DNA of 64,000 nt from Bacillus halotolerans (GCF_001517105.1 NZ_LPVF01000013.1:186001-250000), one strand, 5' to 3'. Positions 24,776 to 35,595 are shown, numbered from the stretch's first letter. Made by a program: numbers and translations. The notes: generated by a model not told the origin, from the letters alone.

Positions 24776-27569
24776 ATTCACTTTTTCCGGCAACATAAGC
24801 TTCAATCTCACTGTCAGTCACTTCAGATATTGCTGTTGTCGGCAGAGCATCAAGGAACAGGCGCCCGTAACCAGCGGTTTTGACCCGTCTGTCTAATATG
24901 ACAATCGTTCCTTTGTCTCCGGCTGTCCGGAGCAAGCGCCCAATTCCTTGTCTGAACGTCAGCACCGCTTCCGGCAGTGAGACCGTTTGAAACGGATTGC
25001 GCCCTTTCTTCCTCGCCAGCTCACATTTTGCAGCGTGCAGCGGATGATCCGGAGCCCGGAAAGGAAGTCTCACGATGATCACTGTCGTCAGTTCATCGCC
25101 AGGGAAATCAACGCCTTCCCAAAAATGATTCGTTCCAAGCAAAATGGCCTGATTGGCTGTTTTGAACGTTTTCATCAGTTTTCCGGGACTGCCGCCGGTT
25201 ATGCCCTGAGCCAAAAGCTGTATGCCTGAAACACTCATGGCGAGCTTGAGTTCCTGATGCACTTTTTTCAGCATGTCATGAGACGTAAACAGCACAAGGA
25301 TTTTCGGCTGTTTTTCTTTTGCCATCAGTTCGATATAACGTGCGGTATCCTGTATAAATTCAGTCTGCCCCGTATCTTGGATCGATTTTATTTCTTTTGG
25401 TATCATTACCTGCATCCGCTCATCATAAGAAAAAGGCGACGCGATCCTCATTGTGCGGGGGAAAAAGTCACTTAACCCCAAACGCTCAATGATAAAATGA
25501 AACGAATTTTCTATCGTTAGGGTTGCAGATGTAAGAACGACACTGTTTTTCCGGGCGAAAAACTGATCAGCAAGAAGCTCGCCCGGTTCCAGCGGCTGCG
25601 CATATATAGCTACTGCATTCTTCGCACCTTTAGCATCTATCTCAATCCAAACCGCTTCATTGTCATCTGAGCCAAAGAACAGCTGATTTAGAGTCTGGCA
25701 GTACTCCCCCAAATCATTCATGCTTCTATTATATTCATCGGCCAAAAAAGCATTTTTGCTTTTCATAGCCGTCAGATGTTCTTCCATCAGAGCCGTCTGG
25801 GTCTCAAAAAGCTGCTGCAAATGCGCCAGCATAGAACAGAGCCTTTCCGCTCCATCTGTTAAAATAGGCCATCCTTTATCGTGACTTTTTTTGTTCACGT
25901 TAAAGACAAGACGGTTTAAGTCTTCTTTAGGTTTTCTTCGTTTGACAAAAGAATGCACAGAGCTGAAAAACGCATCACTTTCCGCCTGAATATGCTGAAT
26001 CCACTCCTCCACTTCGAAAAATGAATCCACCGGCAGGCTGTGACGCTGAAAAAGCTGTCTCATTTTTTTCAGAAGCCCCTGCTCTTTAAGCGTTCCGATT
26101 CTGCTCAATTTTGTATGCAGTTCTATGTAAGTTGCTCTTTTTCCTAAATGTTCGCTTGCAGCACGTTCAAAATGGTGTGCTTCATCAATTACAAAAGTCC
26201 CGCTATCCGGAAGTCTTTTTTTCCGGCTCGCCTCATCGGTTAGCAGAAGAGAATGATTCGTAATCACCAGATCAGACCGCATGGCACTTTGTTTGGCCCG
26301 TTCATAAAAACCAATCACTTGATCCCTCTGATGTCGTTTATAAGAATGATCATCATATGCCAATCTGTCCCACAGCAGTTTTCCGCCTGACGGCAAATTC
26401 AGTTCTGCTACATCTCCCGTGTTTGTCTCTGTCAGCCAAACAAGAAGCTGGGCTTTTGTCAAAACGGCATCATAGTTATCATCTTCCTCATGAAGCACCT
26501 GCTCAAACTTATAAAGACACAGATAATGCGATTGCCCTTTTAAAATAGCCGCAGTCACCGAAAAAGGGAACATATCTTTGATGATCGGCAAATCCTTCGT
26601 CAAAATCTGTTGCTGAAGAAGGGTTGAATACGTGCTGATGACGACCGGCTTTTTTGACTTTTTAGCAAAAAGCGCAGCCGGAATCAGGTAGCCGATCGTT
26701 TTTCCGATTCCCGGAGCAGCTTCAATCAGCGCGTGTTCACGATTGGCAAAGGCATCAGCCACTTCTTTCATCATCAGCATTTGGCCTTCTCTTTTTTCGT
26801 ACTGGGGCATGAACTCAGAGAGCGCTTTTTCATTTCCTGCTGCCCAATTTTCCATCTCAAATAGAAATTCTTCATCTTCTTTGAGACGTTCAATCACAGG
26901 TTCTGGTTCTCTGACAGAAAAAGATGAAAAACGCGTATAGCCTGGCATATCTGTATGTCTGTTTTCATAAATGAACATATCTAACAAATGCGTCAGATCA
27001 CTGATAAAATGCTGTGACAGCCTTCTTAACTGCTTTAATGTCGGATAAGGAAGCCGCCTTAGCTTTTCAAGAATTTCCAAAAAAATAAGTCCTGTGACTT
27101 CAGCGTCGCTGTCAGCTCGATGCGGCTGATCATGCCGCAGCTGAAGCTCTTCGCTTAATTCAGTCAGCTTATATCCCTCAAATCCCGGAAATGCGATACG
27201 GGAGAGCTCAACAGTATCCAGCACTTCACAATCTGGGAGCTGGAAACCCGCTTTATGTAACTCATGCTTCACAAACCCGAGGTCAAAATGGATATTGTGG
27301 GCGACAAAGTAAGCGCCGTCAAGCAAATGAAACACTTCTTCAGCCACTGCTTTAAACGGCGGCTGATTTTCTACCATTTGATTCGTGATTCCCGTAAGCT
27401 GTTCAATAAAAACCGGAATGGATTTATTTGGATTAATATATTTTGAAAACCGCTCAGTAATTTGTCCATTTTCAATTACAACCGCTGCAATTTGAATGAT
27501 TTTATCGCCCTTTTTTGGCGAATTCCCTGTTGTTTCTACATCTATAACAACGAACCGTTGCTTTTTCAT
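24774..27569 (-). CDS. dinG: DinG: 3'-5' exonuclease fused to XPD-like helicase
   Basis: 931 residues. An N-terminal DEDDh exonuclease like that of DNA polymerase III epsilon (VVIDVETTGNSPKKGD; VAHNIHFDLGFV; HRADSDAEVTG) covers about 1-180. A helicase part follows with Walker A APGIGKT, DEAH box and the GRLLRT motif VI. The four cysteines of the XPD-type iron-sulfur cluster are missing, as in other Firmicutes DinG proteins. The ATG at 27569 follows GAGGTGTCC; the longer frame upstream lacks a ribosome site. Confidence 0.93.
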   Translation of the reverse strand: MKKQRFVVIDVETTGNSPKKGDKIIQIAAVVIENGQITERFSKYINPNKSIPVFIEQLTGITNQMVENQPPFKAVAEEVFHLLDGAYFVAHNIHFDLGFVKHELHKAGFQLPDCEVLDTVELSRIAFPGFEGYKLTELSEELQLRHDQPHRADSDAEVTGLIFLEILEKLRRLPYPTLKQLRRLSQHFISDLTHLLDMFIYENRHTDMPGYTRFSSFSVREPEPVIERLKEDEEFLFEMENWAAGNEKALSEFMPQYEKREGQMLMMKEVADAFANREHALIEAAPGIGKTIGYLIPAALFAKKSKKPVVISTYSTLLQQQILTKDLPIIKDMFPFSVTAAILKGQSHYLCLYKFEQVLHEEDDNYDAVLTKAQLLVWLTETNTGDVAELNLPSGGKLLWDRLAYDDHSYKRHQRDQVIGFYERAKQSAMRSDLVITNHSLLLTDEASRKKRLPDSGTFVIDEAHHFERAASEHLGKRATYIELHTKLSRIGTLKEQGLLKKMRQLFQRHSLPVDSFFEVEEWIQHIQAESDAFFSSVHSFVKRRKPKEDLNRLVFNVNKKSHDKGWPILTDGAERLCSMLAHLQQLFETQTALMEEHLTAMKSKNAFLADEYNRSMNDLGEYCQTLNQLFFGSDDNEAVWIEIDAKGAKNAVAIYAQPLEPGELLADQFFARKNSVVLTSATLTIENSFHFIIERLGLSDFFPRTMRIASPFSYDERMQVMIPKEIKSIQDTGQTEFIQDTARYIELMAKEKQPKILVLFTSHDMLKKVHQELKLAMSVSGIQLLAQGITGGSPGKLMKTFKTANQAILLGTNHFWEGVDFPGDELTTVIIVRLPFRAPDHPLHAAKCELARKKGRNPFQTVSLPEAVLTFRQGIGRLLRTAGDKGTIVILDRRVKTAGYGRLFLDALPTTAISEVTDSEIEAYVAGKSE

Positions 27570-27666
27570 TAAAATGGACACCTCAATTCTTGCATACGAC
27601 AAAAGTGTAACACGTTTTGTACGGAAATGGAGCGGCAAAACCGTTTTACGCTGAAAATCTTAAACG

Positions 27667-27690
27667 AAAACCCCCGATAAAGGGGGCGGT
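27667..27690 (-). terminator. Terminator of panBCD
   Basis: CCCCC/GGGGG hairpin with a six-base loop and TTTT on the minus strand, shortly after the panD stop. Confidence 0.82.
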
Positions 27691-27694
27691 ATAT

Positions 27695-28078
27695 CTATAA
27701 AATAGTGCTGGCAGGTTCTTGTCCAAGCATTTGTTCAATTTTGTTTTGGTCATTCAAAACGGCAACTTTCGGCTGATGGTTTGCCGCTTCTTGATCAGAC
27801 ATCATTTTGTAGGAAATAATAATAACCTTATCGCCTTCCTGTACAAGGCGTGCGGCAGCTCCGTTTAAACAGATGACTCCGCTTCCGCGCTGACCGGGAA
27901 TAATGTACGTTTCCAGGCGTGCTCCATTGTTATTATTCACAATTTGCACTTTTTCATTAGGAAGCATTCCTACCGCATCAATCAGATCTTCATCAATTGT
28001 AATGCTGCCCACATAGTTAAGATTTGCTTCTGTAACCGTTGCCCTATGAAGCTTTCCGCTCATCATCGTGCGATACAT
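27695..28078 (-). CDS. panD: Aspartate 1-decarboxylase
   Basis: 127 residues, full length. The self-processing site Gly24-Ser25 ([10 protein letters not shown]) makes the pyruvoyl group used to decarboxylate aspartate to beta-alanine for pantothenate. The ATG at 28078 is reached through the panC stop (TAATGATG), indicating translational coupling; an ATG three bases upstream overlaps the stop and is less likely. Last gene of panBCD. Confidence 0.96.
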   Translation of the reverse strand: MYRTMMSGKLHRATVTEANLNYVGSITIDEDLIDAVGMLPNEKVQIVNNNNGARLETYIIPGQRGSGVICLNGAAARLVQEGDKVIIISYKMMSDQEAANHQPKVAVLNDQNKIEQMLGQEPASTIL

Positions 28079-28080
28079 CA

Positions 28081-28941
28081 TTATATTCTCTCCATTTCTT
28101 GAATATCAATAATGATATTGTCTATTAAACGCGCTTTTGAAAATGCAACTGCTACAGCCAGAATAATCTTTCCTTCGAGCTTGTTCACAGGCTCAAGTTC
28201 CGGATAAGAATATAGCTCAACATAATCAATTCTGCCGCTTGTCGTTTCAATGATGTCTTTTGCAGCATTGATGACCGCTTCAGGATTTCTCTCACCTGCT
28301 CTGATCAGCTCGGCACTCGTCTGAAGGGCTTGGTAAAGCTTAGGTGCTTCTCTTCTTTCCTCAGCCGTTAAATACACATTCCGGGAGCTTTTGGCTAACC
28401 CGTCTTCCTCTCTGACCGTATCTACAGCAACCAGTTCAATATCCATGAAGAAATCACTGATTAAACCATCAACAACTGCCACCTGCTGCGCATCCTTTAA
28501 ACCAAAATAAGCGCGTGTCGGTTTAACAAGATTGAACAGCTTCGTCAGCACGATGGCAACTCCGTCAAAGTGTCCTTCCCTTGAACGCCCGCATAAAACC
28601 TCAGTACGTCTCTCAACATGTATCGTTACATTTTTTTCACCGGGATACATGTCACTGGCATCAGGAGTGAAAAGAATATCAACGCCGGCATTTTCCGCAA
28701 GAGCGGCATCACGTTCGAGATCGCGCGGATACGCTTCAAAATCCTCCCCGGGACCGAATTGCGTCGGATTTACAAAAATACTCATAACGACGGCGTCATT
28801 TTCTTGTCTGGCTTTGTCTGCCAAGGTTAAATGCCCTTCATGAAGAAATCCCATCGTCGGAACAAATCCGATTGTTTTGCCTTCTGACTGATATTGTGTA
28901 ATGATTTCTTTCAGCTGTGAGATATCTGTAATCTGCTTCAT
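28081..28941 (-). CDS. panC: Pantothenate synthetase
   Basis: 286 residues with the class I nucleotidyltransferase signatures ([12 protein letters not shown], the HxGH motif, and KSSRN, the KMSKS equivalent). It condenses pantoate and beta-alanine with ATP. It starts one base past the panB stop and couples to panD. Confidence 0.96.
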   Translation of the reverse strand: MKQITDISQLKEIITQYQSEGKTIGFVPTMGFLHEGHLTLADKARQENDAVVMSIFVNPTQFGPGEDFEAYPRDLERDAALAENAGVDILFTPDASDMYPGEKNVTIHVERRTEVLCGRSREGHFDGVAIVLTKLFNLVKPTRAYFGLKDAQQVAVVDGLISDFFMDIELVAVDTVREEDGLAKSSRNVYLTAEERREAPKLYQALQTSAELIRAGERNPEAVINAAKDIIETTSGRIDYVELYSYPELEPVNKLEGKIILAVAVAFSKARLIDNIIIDIQEMERI

Positions 28942-28942
28942 C

Positions 28943-29776
28943 TTATTTTCCTCCGTACAAGCCTTCCAGGACTGTCTGATTCATCTGAAAGGAATGCTTT
29001 TGTTCAGGGAAAGCACGATGTCTTACATCATGGACATATCCACTGATTGCTGTTTCTATAGTGCCGTCAATTTGCGTATATTGTTTCACAAATTTAGGTG
29101 TTCTAACAACACCATGGCCGATAACATCGTGATAAACAAGAACCTGTCCGTCCGCTTTTACACCAGCTCCGATTCCAATGACAGGAATAGATAATGTTTC
29201 TGCGATTTTTGCCGTGAGTTCTGCAGGCACACATTCAAGCACAAGCATCATGGCCCCCGCTTCCTCACATTTTATACTGTCTTCTATTAATTTCTTGGCG
29301 CTTTGTTCATCTTTGCCCTGTACTTTATATCCGCCTAATACACCGACTGATTGCGGTGTCAGCCCTAAATGACTGACAACAGGAATGCCACCGAGCGTCA
29401 AGGCGCGGATGGATTCAAACACCCCTTCACCGCCTTCCAGCTTCAGCGCGTCGGCTCCGCTTTCCTGAACGATAGCTGCGGCATTTTTCAGCGTATCCTC
29501 TTTAGACAAGTGGTAGGACATAAACGGCATGTCGGTTACGATAAATGTATTTGGCGCACCTCTTTTGACCGCTTTCGTGTGATGGATCATATCCGCAACT
29601 GTCACGCCGACAGTTGAATCAAGGCCTAGCACGACCATTCCTAGTGAATCGCCGACTAAAATCATATCCACTCCCGCTTGTTCAGCAAGCTTGGCTGCCG
29701 GATAATCGTAAGCCGTCAGCATGACAATCGGTTCTTCCTTCTCTTTCATTTTTAAGAAATCAAGTTTTGTTTTCAC
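28943..29776 (-). CDS. panB: Ketopantoate hydroxymethyltransferase
   Basis: 277 residues, a TIM-barrel phosphoenolpyruvate/ketopantoate family enzyme. Metal- and substrate-binding parts include [12 protein letters not shown] and VIGIGAG. It transfers a hydroxymethyl group from methylene-tetrahydrofolate to ketoisovalerate, the first step to pantothenate. The start codon is GTG at 29776, preceded by GAGGAGGAGAAAAA. It is the first gene of panBCD, about 240 bases after birA. Confidence 0.96.
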   Translation of the reverse strand: MKTKLDFLKMKEKEEPIVMLTAYDYPAAKLAEQAGVDMILVGDSLGMVVLGLDSTVGVTVADMIHHTKAVKRGAPNTFIVTDMPFMSYHLSKEDTLKNAAAIVQESGADALKLEGGEGVFESIRALTLGGIPVVSHLGLTPQSVGVLGGYKVQGKDEQSAKKLIEDSIKCEEAGAMMLVLECVPAELTAKIAETLSIPVIGIGAGVKADGQVLVYHDVIGHGVVRTPKFVKQYTQIDGTIETAISGYVHDVRHRAFPEQKHSFQMNQTVLEGLYGGK

Positions 29777-29829
29777 TTTTTCTCCTCCTCATTTTTAGAG
29801 GAGATGAGCTGCCGTATCTTATCCAAGCC

Positions 29830-29858
29830 AAAAAAACCTTCCGCTACACGAGAAGGAT
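29830..29858 (-). terminator. Terminator between birA and panB
   Basis: CCTTC/GAAGG stem with a 10-base loop followed by seven T residues on the minus strand. It ends the dapB-to-birA transcripts upstream of panB, and could also act as an attenuator in a pan leader. Confidence 0.7.
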
Positions 29859-30017
29859 TCTTCACTTTCTAAAGTTCGGCGAGTTTCATCCCTCTGTCCC
29901 AGTCCTTTTTGGATCAAGGCAGACTGCTGCAATGTCTATCTATTTTTTATGAATAGGTGCAGTTCGCAGGCGATACTGCCCAATGGAAGTATATCAAAAT
30001 CAACAGGCTTGTACCAA

Positions 30018-31001
30018 CTACAATGAACCCATTTCGATATCTGCCGAATAGATTTTTTTTATGCCTTCCTTTGTTTCTAAAAGAAGAACACCCTCTTCGT
30101 CTATTCCTAAAGCTTTCCCATAAAATGTTCCGTTTAGCGTTCTTGCTCTTAATTCACTGCCGATTCCAAGCGCATAGCTTTCCCACAGAAGTTTAATCGG
30201 CGTGAAACCATGCGCTAAATAATCTCGGTACCGTTTTTCAAAAGAAAGCAAAATATGCTGCATGACGCTGGCCCGATCTATTTTTTCACCGGCTGCCTGA
30301 CTAAGGCTCGTTGCGGTTTCCTTTAGCTCCTCGGGAAAATCATCGGCCTCTTGATTAACGTTTATGCCTGTTCCAATAATGACTGAACGGACGCGGTCTT
30401 CTTCCGCCTGCATTTCAGTTAAAATGCCGACTGCTTTTTTTCCGTGAATTAATATGTCATTAGGCCATTTAATATCCGTTTGGAGACCTGTTGCCTCCTC
30501 TATTCCTTGCACAACAGCTACCGCAGCAAGAAGCGTAAGCTGAGGTGTTTTTTGAAGCGGAATGTCTGGACGCAAAATCAGGCTCATCCAGATGCCTGTT
30601 CCTTCTTGAGAATGCCACACCCTTGACATACGCCCTCTGCCGGCTGTTTGTTTATCTGCGACAACGAGAGTGCCCTCCGGCGCGTTATCATTAGCAAGCT
30701 CATGAGCCTTTTTTTGAGTGGATGAAAGGACGTCATGATAAAAAAGATGCTGGCCCATCACTTCTGTTTTCAGCCCAAACCGAATTTCACTTTCACTGAG
30801 TTTTCCAGGCTTTTTGATAAGCCGATACCCTTTTCTTCTGACAGCCTCCACTTCATAGCCTTCTTTGCGAAGCTCCTCAATATGCTTCCATACAGCTGTT
30901 CTCGAGCATCCGAGAGCATCACTGATTTTTTGGCCGGAAATAAACTCGCTTCCGGCCTGAGAAAATAATTCAATAAGATCGTTTCTTAAGGTTGATCGCA
31001 T
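30018..31001 (-). CDS. birA: Biotin-protein ligase and biotin repressor BirA
   Basis: 327 residues. An N-terminal winged helix (SGQKISDALGCSRTAVWKHI) precedes the ligase domain with the ATP/biotin loop GRGRMSRVWHS and KWPNDI, then an SH3-like C-terminal domain. It makes biotinyl-AMP, biotinylates carboxylases and represses biotin synthesis and uptake genes. The ATG at 31001 overlaps the end of cca. An eight-base T tract at 30052-30060 is in frame here, unlike the broken tracts at 33.9-47.2 kb. Confidence 0.95.
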   Translation of the reverse strand: MRSTLRNDLIELFSQAGSEFISGQKISDALGCSRTAVWKHIEELRKEGYEVEAVRRKGYRLIKKPGKLSESEIRFGLKTEVMGQHLFYHDVLSSTQKKAHELANDNAPEGTLVVADKQTAGRGRMSRVWHSQEGTGIWMSLILRPDIPLQKTPQLTLLAAVAVVQGIEEATGLQTDIKWPNDILIHGKKAVGILTEMQAEEDRVRSVIIGTGINVNQEADDFPEELKETATSLSQAAGEKIDRASVMQHILLSFEKRYRDYLAHGFTPIKLLWESYALGIGSELRARTLNGTFYGKALGIDEEGVLLLETKEGIKKIYSADIEMGSL

Positions 31002-32179
31002 GTCTTCAGCCACTCCTCTATGTGTTCCTTCTGATTGGAGAGCTTTCCCATTACAACAGCCTGCTCTATCCGCTGTAATTCTTCAGACACCCATTTTCCA
31101 GCGGGCTGGTTTCGCAGTGCAAGTAAATCCCGCCCTGTGATGGCAAGATCCTTCAGACTTTTGATGGGCAGGCTTTGATAAGCTTCTCTAACTTCCTTCA
31201 GTCTCTCGCCGTTCAGCTGCTTGGTTTGCCGGAGCATTGATATTTTGACGGCAGATAAAAGCGCTTTTTCACCAGCCTTGTACATGGACATAGCGTCAAG
31301 GCTCTGGCCAAACGTATCGGCAATGTGAGCGGCTTCCTTCATCACTTTTCCAGGGAGCTTCCAGGCTTTCAGGAAAAGCATCGCTTCTTTCAAGTCTATC
31401 TGAAGATCAAGTAGAAGCGCTGCCCAAAGCTCCTCACGAGAAGTGAGAAGAGAAAACGGAAACTCGCTCGCCGTCAGCAGGTTCTCCCGTTTGTGATAAA
31501 AACCCGGCAGTTCTTCATAAAGCCCCGTATGTACAAGCATTTGAATGGCCTCTTGGGACGCTTTTCCCAGTAAAAGCTTCTCGAACTCTATTGTTTTCCG
31601 TTCGACTGATACATGAGAAAGAAGTGTTTTCTCTTTTATGATCGCTTCTTCTGTTTCTTTCGAAAGCGTAAATCCGAGCTGGCTCATAAATCGCACCGCT
31701 CTCAGCATACGAAGCGCATCTTCCTGAAAGCGGTCCTCCGGTTTTCCAACCGTTCGAATCAGCTGCTGATCAATGTCTTTCTTGCCGCCAAAATAATCAA
31801 GAACTTGACCGTCAGCTGTCATGGCCATCGCATTAATCGTCAAATCCCTGCGTTTCAAATCCTCTTCTAATGAAGTGATAAAGTGTACTTCTGACGGTCT
31901 TCTGTAATCTTCATAATCTGATTCAGTCCGGAATGTAGTGACTTCATAGGTATCATCTTCCCAGAGCACGATAATTGTCCCGTGCTCTTTGCCGACATCA
32001 ACTGTCCGCTTAAAAAGCCGTTCTACTTGGTCCGGTGCCGCATCTGTCGCAATATCGACATCTCCAATATTTCGTTTCATATAGCTGTCACGAACTGCGC
32101 CTCCGACAAAGTAAGCTTGATGGCCTGCTTCAATTAATGTGCGGAGCACGGGAAGTGCTTTGATAAAAATTTGTTCCAT
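30986..32179 (-). CDS. cca: CCA-adding tRNA nucleotidyltransferase
   Basis: 397 residues, class II nucleotidyltransferase. The nucleotide-binding GGAVRD and catalytic DVDIATDA motifs lie near the N-terminus, with the RRDLTINAMA region further on. It adds or repairs the 3'-CCA of tRNAs without a template. It follows bshA with five bases between and overlaps birA by 16, indicating one operon. Confidence 0.96.
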   Translation of the reverse strand: MEQIFIKALPVLRTLIEAGHQAYFVGGAVRDSYMKRNIGDVDIATDAAPDQVERLFKRTVDVGKEHGTIIVLWEDDTYEVTTFRTESDYEDYRRPSEVHFITSLEEDLKRRDLTINAMAMTADGQVLDYFGGKKDIDQQLIRTVGKPEDRFQEDALRMLRAVRFMSQLGFTLSKETEEAIIKEKTLLSHVSVERKTIEFEKLLLGKASQEAIQMLVHTGLYEELPGFYHKRENLLTASEFPFSLLTSREELWAALLLDLQIDLKEAMLFLKAWKLPGKVMKEAAHIADTFGQSLDAMSMYKAGEKALLSAVKISMLRQTKQLNGERLKEVREAYQSLPIKSLKDLAITGRDLLALRNQPAGKWVSEELQRIEQAVVMGKLSNQKEHIEEWLKTCDQP

Positions 32180-32183
32180 GTCA

Positions 32184-33317
32184 TCACTCCGGTTCTGCTA
32201 AATCGGCATATATCTGTTCATACTGGCTGACAATCTTTTGTGACGAAAATTCATTATTGAGCATTTCCATGGCCGCTTCGGTAAACCGCTTGCTCAGCTG
32301 TTCGTCTTCTAAAATGCGAACCGCTTTAGCTGAAGCGGCTTCGACATCGCCGACATCCACCAAAAACCCGCTCACATTGTTTTTTATCACTTCAGGGATA
32401 CCGCCAATATTCGTTCCGATGCAAGGCACTCCGCATGCCATCGCTTCAAGCAGGACAAGGCCGAAACTTTCTTTTTCAGACAGCAGCAGCTTCAGATCAC
32501 TGATGGAGTATAGCTCCTCGACACGATCTTGATTTCCAAGCATCAGCACTTGTTTTTCCAGCCCATATTTTCTGACAAGCTCACAGGCCACTGATTTCTC
32601 AGGACCGTCTCCGACTAAGAGCAGTTTTGCTTTTGTTTTGCCGGCTATATTTCGAAACACCTGGATGACATCCTGCACACGTTTGACCTTTCTGAAGTTG
32701 GACACATGGATTACGACTTTTTCATCCGGCAGTATGCCGTGTTTCTCTTTAATGGCCGCTGTATTTTTCTTAAGGTATACACGTTCATCTATGAAATTAT
32801 AAATCGTTTCTATTTTTTTCTCCGGCTTAATTAAATCGTACGTTTCAGCAGCAAGTGCTGATGAGACCGCTGTCACCCTGTCTGAAGCCTCTATCGCAAA
32901 ACGTATAAGATCTTTTAAGGATGGATCGTAGCCTAATACTGTAATATCCGTTCCATGCAAAGTTGTTACGATGCCGATATTCCGTTTCAGCATCTGCTTT
33001 GCGAGATAAGCGCAAACCGCATGCGGCAGAGCGTAGTGAGCGTGGATGATGTCTAAATTCTCCCGTTCTGCAACCTCAGCGATTTTGCTTGCCAATGTTA
33101 AATCATACGGCGGATACTTAAAAACGGCATATTGGTTAACTTCAACTTCATGAAAGTGAATATTAGGATGGTATGTATTTAGTCTGAACGGGATGCTCGA
33201 TGTTATAAAATGGATTTCATGACCCTTTTCAGCAAGCTGTTTCCCGAGTTCTGTCGCAATGATACCTGAGCCGCCGACGCTCGGATAGCATGTAATGCCT
33301 ATTTTTAACTTTTTCAT
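32184..33317 (-). CDS. bshA: BshA, bacillithiol glycosyltransferase
   Basis: 377 residues, GT4 family. The N-terminal [20 protein letters not shown] acceptor-binding region and the C-terminal [16 protein letters not shown] motif (EX7E) are present. It joins N-acetylglucosamine from UDP-GlcNAc to malate, the first step in making bacillithiol, the main low-molecular-weight thiol of Bacillus. Its start overlaps the bshB1 stop, so the two steps are translationally coupled. Confidence 0.96.
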   Translation of the reverse strand: MKKLKIGITCYPSVGGSGIIATELGKQLAEKGHEIHFITSSIPFRLNTYHPNIHFHEVEVNQYAVFKYPPYDLTLASKIAEVAERENLDIIHAHYALPHAVCAYLAKQMLKRNIGIVTTLHGTDITVLGYDPSLKDLIRFAIEASDRVTAVSSALAAETYDLIKPEKKIETIYNFIDERVYLKKNTAAIKEKHGILPDEKVVIHVSNFRKVKRVQDVIQVFRNIAGKTKAKLLLVGDGPEKSVACELVRKYGLEKQVLMLGNQDRVEELYSISDLKLLLSEKESFGLVLLEAMACGVPCIGTNIGGIPEVIKNNVSGFLVDVGDVEAASAKAVRILEDEQLSKRFTEAAMEMLNNEFSSQKIVSQYEQIYADLAEPE

Positions 33318-34023
33318 TGTTCGCCCCCAAGCACATCATGATCCAGCATCAGCATCCGATTGGAAAAGAAGCCCTCAGCGTACCCTACACCTGCTTCTTT
33401 GCCGTACAGCTTTTCTCTTGCTTCAATGATCTCGATATAACCGTTCGTCAATGGTGTTGAAACAGAATTCTGTGACGGTACAAACTGGCTTTTGTAGGCA
33501 TTGAGGCTTTTCTTTTTATCCTCTATTGTATCCGAGATATCAATAACAAAATCAGGCTGATGAAAACCATTTATCATATAATAGTAGACCTTACTTACTT
33601 TATGCGCAGGCAGGCTGTTTTCATCTTTATATTTATGAATTCCTGCTGAAAAGATCGCTTCTTCTACAAGTGCGGCAGCATTGCCGTGATCCGGATGACG
33701 ATCCTTTTTATATGGCATAAACACCGCTTTCGGCCGGCAGGTTCTAATGACTGTGACAATCGCCCGAATCGCCTCATCACTCATCATCAGCCCGCGATCA
33801 GGGAGCGTCAGCTGAATTCTTTTGTCCACACCTAATATACGGGCTGCTTCGGCCGCTTCTTCTTTTCGCAAACTGACTGTTCCGTTTGAAGACAACTCCG
33901 CTTCAGTCAAATCGCATATCACGGTTTTTTTCCCTGTTTGACAAGCTTTGCTATTGTGCCGCCCATACCAATCTCGACATCATCACTATGGGCGCCAAAA
34001 GCAAGAACGTCAGCATTATACAT
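33314..34023 (-). pseudogene. bshB1: BshB1, bacillithiol deacetylase, frameshifted
   Basis: The gene reads [20 protein letters not shown] from the ATG at 34023 but hits a stop after about 34 codons. The rest ([15 protein letters not shown]... to 33314) continues in another frame. The shift is in an A tract (T run 33925-33931) of seven bases; eight would give a 236-residue intact protein, the normal length. The LmbE-family zinc motifs HSDD and HPDH sit on either side of the break. It deacetylates GlcNAc-malate to GlcN-malate. A second deacetylase, BshB2, normally exists elsewhere in the genome, so loss may be tolerated. A sequencing error is likely. Confidence 0.85.
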
Positions 34024-34429
34024 GAGGTTCTTCTCCCCGAAGAAGATTGCGGAATTCAAAAACGCCTTCATCAAGTGTGCGAACCAGAATTTCTGCAGTT
34101 CCCATATTGGTGGCAAGTGGAATCGAATAAACATCACATAAACGGATTAATGCCGAGACATCCGGTTCATGCGGCTGTGCGGTCAGCGGGTCGCGCAAAA
34201 AGATAACTAGGTCAAGTGCGTTAGCGGCAATTAACGCGCCGATTTGCTGGTCTCCGCCTAAAGGGCCGGATTGAAAACGCTGAATTTGAAGGCCCGTCGC
34301 CTCTTGAATTTTCAATCCCGTTGTTCCTGTTGCATATAGATCATGATGACTCAAAATCTCTTGATAAGCGGTTGTAAATTGGATCATATCCTGTTTCTTC
34401 TTGTCATGCGCGATCAAAGCAATTTTCAT
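34016..34429 (-). CDS. mgsA: Methylglyoxal synthase
   Basis: 137 residues. The phosphate-binding motif [11 protein letters not shown] and the catalytic-region motifs [11 protein letters not shown] are intact. It converts dihydroxyacetone phosphate to methylglyoxal when sugar phosphates accumulate. bshB1 starts within its last codons; the product is detoxified by bacillithiol-dependent enzymes, which may explain the grouping. Start at 34429 is taken after AGGGGGATAA; another ATG is adjacent at 34432. Confidence 0.95.
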   Translation of the reverse strand: MKIALIAHDKKKQDMIQFTTAYQEILSHHDLYATGTTGLKIQEATGLQIQRFQSGPLGGDQQIGALIAANALDLVIFLRDPLTAQPHEPDVSALIRLCDVYSIPLATNMGTAEILVRTLDEGVFEFRNLLRGEEPHV

Positions 34430-34444
34430 CATTTATCCCCCTGT

Positions 34445-35248
34445 CTAATCAATGATATTTTCCAATCCGTAGACAAGCTGATCAATCTTCATGACTTGTT
34501 CTACAGACAGTTTTACACCGGACATGAAGGAAGCACGGTTATAAGAATCGTGACGGATCTGCAGCGTTTGGCCGTCCATGCCGAACATCACTTCCTGATG
34601 GGCGATCAACCCTGGAAGACGAACACTGTGCAGACGGATTCCGTTTAGCTCCGCACCTCTTGCTCCTGGGAGAATTTCTTTTTCATCTGGATGTCCTTGC
34701 TGTTTTTCTTTTCGAACCTCGGAAATCATTTCAGCTGTTTTGAGAGCCGTTCCGCTTGGCGCGTCAAGCTTCTGATCATGGTGAAGCTCAATAATCTCAA
34801 CATCATCGAAGTAATTGGCAGCCATTTTTGAGAATTTCATCATGAGTACCGCACCCAATGCAAAATTTGGAGCGATGATAGCCCCGATCCCTTTTTCTTC
34901 TGTCAGAGATGTAAGTTCTTTCAAATCAGTATCAGAGAAACCGGTCGTACCCACTACAGGGCGGACACCGTGTTCTAATGCAACTTTTGTATGTACTTTC
35001 CCGATTTCGGGTGTAGTTAAATCAATCAATACATCTGGTTTTGTTTCTGTAAAGCAGGCATGGATATCTGTGTAAATAAGAGCATCAGACTCAACAGACA
35101 TCACATCAGATAATTTGTGCTGATCGTATGTATGGTCAACTGCTCCGACTAGGTCAAAATGAGGTGTTTTTTCTGCCAATTTCACAGCTTCTTGCCCCAT
35201 TCTTCCCCGCGGTCCTGCAATGACTACTTTAATTGTTTCGTTTGACAT
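34445..35248 (-). CDS. dapB: 4-hydroxy-tetrahydrodipicolinate reductase
   Basis: 267 residues. The NAD(P)-binding loop [11 protein letters not shown] is at the N-terminus and the substrate motif [15 protein letters not shown] is near the middle. It makes tetrahydrodipicolinate for lysine and diaminopimelate. It follows ypjD by 11 bases and precedes mgsA. Confidence 0.97.
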   Translation of the reverse strand: MSNETIKVVIAGPRGRMGQEAVKLAEKTPHFDLVGAVDHTYDQHKLSDVMSVESDALIYTDIHACFTETKPDVLIDLTTPEIGKVHTKVALEHGVRPVVGTTGFSDTDLKELTSLTEEKGIGAIIAPNFALGAVLMMKFSKMAANYFDDVEIIELHHDQKLDAPSGTALKTAEMISEVRKEKQQGHPDEKEILPGARGAELNGIRLHSVRLPGLIAHQEVMFGMDGQTLQIRHDSYNRASFMSGVKLSVEQVMKIDQLVYGLENIID

Positions 35249-35259
35249 CTTGATCTCCT

Positions 35260-35595
35260 CTACTTTCCTTCTTCTTTTCTTGTCCAGCGGTCTTTATCTC
35301 TAGTATTAAATTTATGCATGACTCGGTCGTGGGCTTCCTCTAATGAAATATCAAGTGAGTTGGCTAAACAAACCAATACAAACAGCACATCTCCCATTTC
35401 CTCTTCCATGCTTTTATCATCTTCAGTCGCTTTTTTTGGTTTTTCTCCATAACGATGATTGACTTCTCTTGCAAGCTCGCCCAGTTCTTCGGTTAATCTT
35501 GCCATCATGGCAAGCGGGCTGAAATACCCTTCCTTAAATTGGCCGATGTAGCGGTCCACCTCAGCCTGTATATCTTTCATTGTTTTATCACTCAC
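35260..35595 (-). CDS. ypjD: YpjD, MazG-like nucleotide pyrophosphohydrolase
   Basis: 111 residues. The all-alpha NTP-PPase fold is shown by [14 protein letters not shown] and the metal-binding [19 protein letters not shown] (ExxE...D pattern). It probably hydrolyses abnormal nucleotides (dCTP or related), but the substrate is not known. First gene of the ypjD-dapB-mgsA-bshB1-bshA-cca-birA operon. Confidence 0.88.
   Translation of the reverse strand: MSDKTMKDIQAEVDRYIGQFKEGYFSPLAMMARLTEELGELAREVNHRYGEKPKKATEDDKSMEEEMGDVLFVLVCLANSLDISLEEAHDRVMHKFNTRDKDRWTRKEEGK

Noticed and set aside
29777..30017. Possible T-box riboswitch in front of panB
   Set aside because: Only a simple terminator hairpin is present; the T-box AGGGTGGNACCGCG element and specifier stem were not found.
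33919..34137. 72-residue open frame overlapping mgsA
   Set aside because: It is an out-of-frame reading of mgsA joined to the first 34 codons of bshB1; the real start is at 34023.
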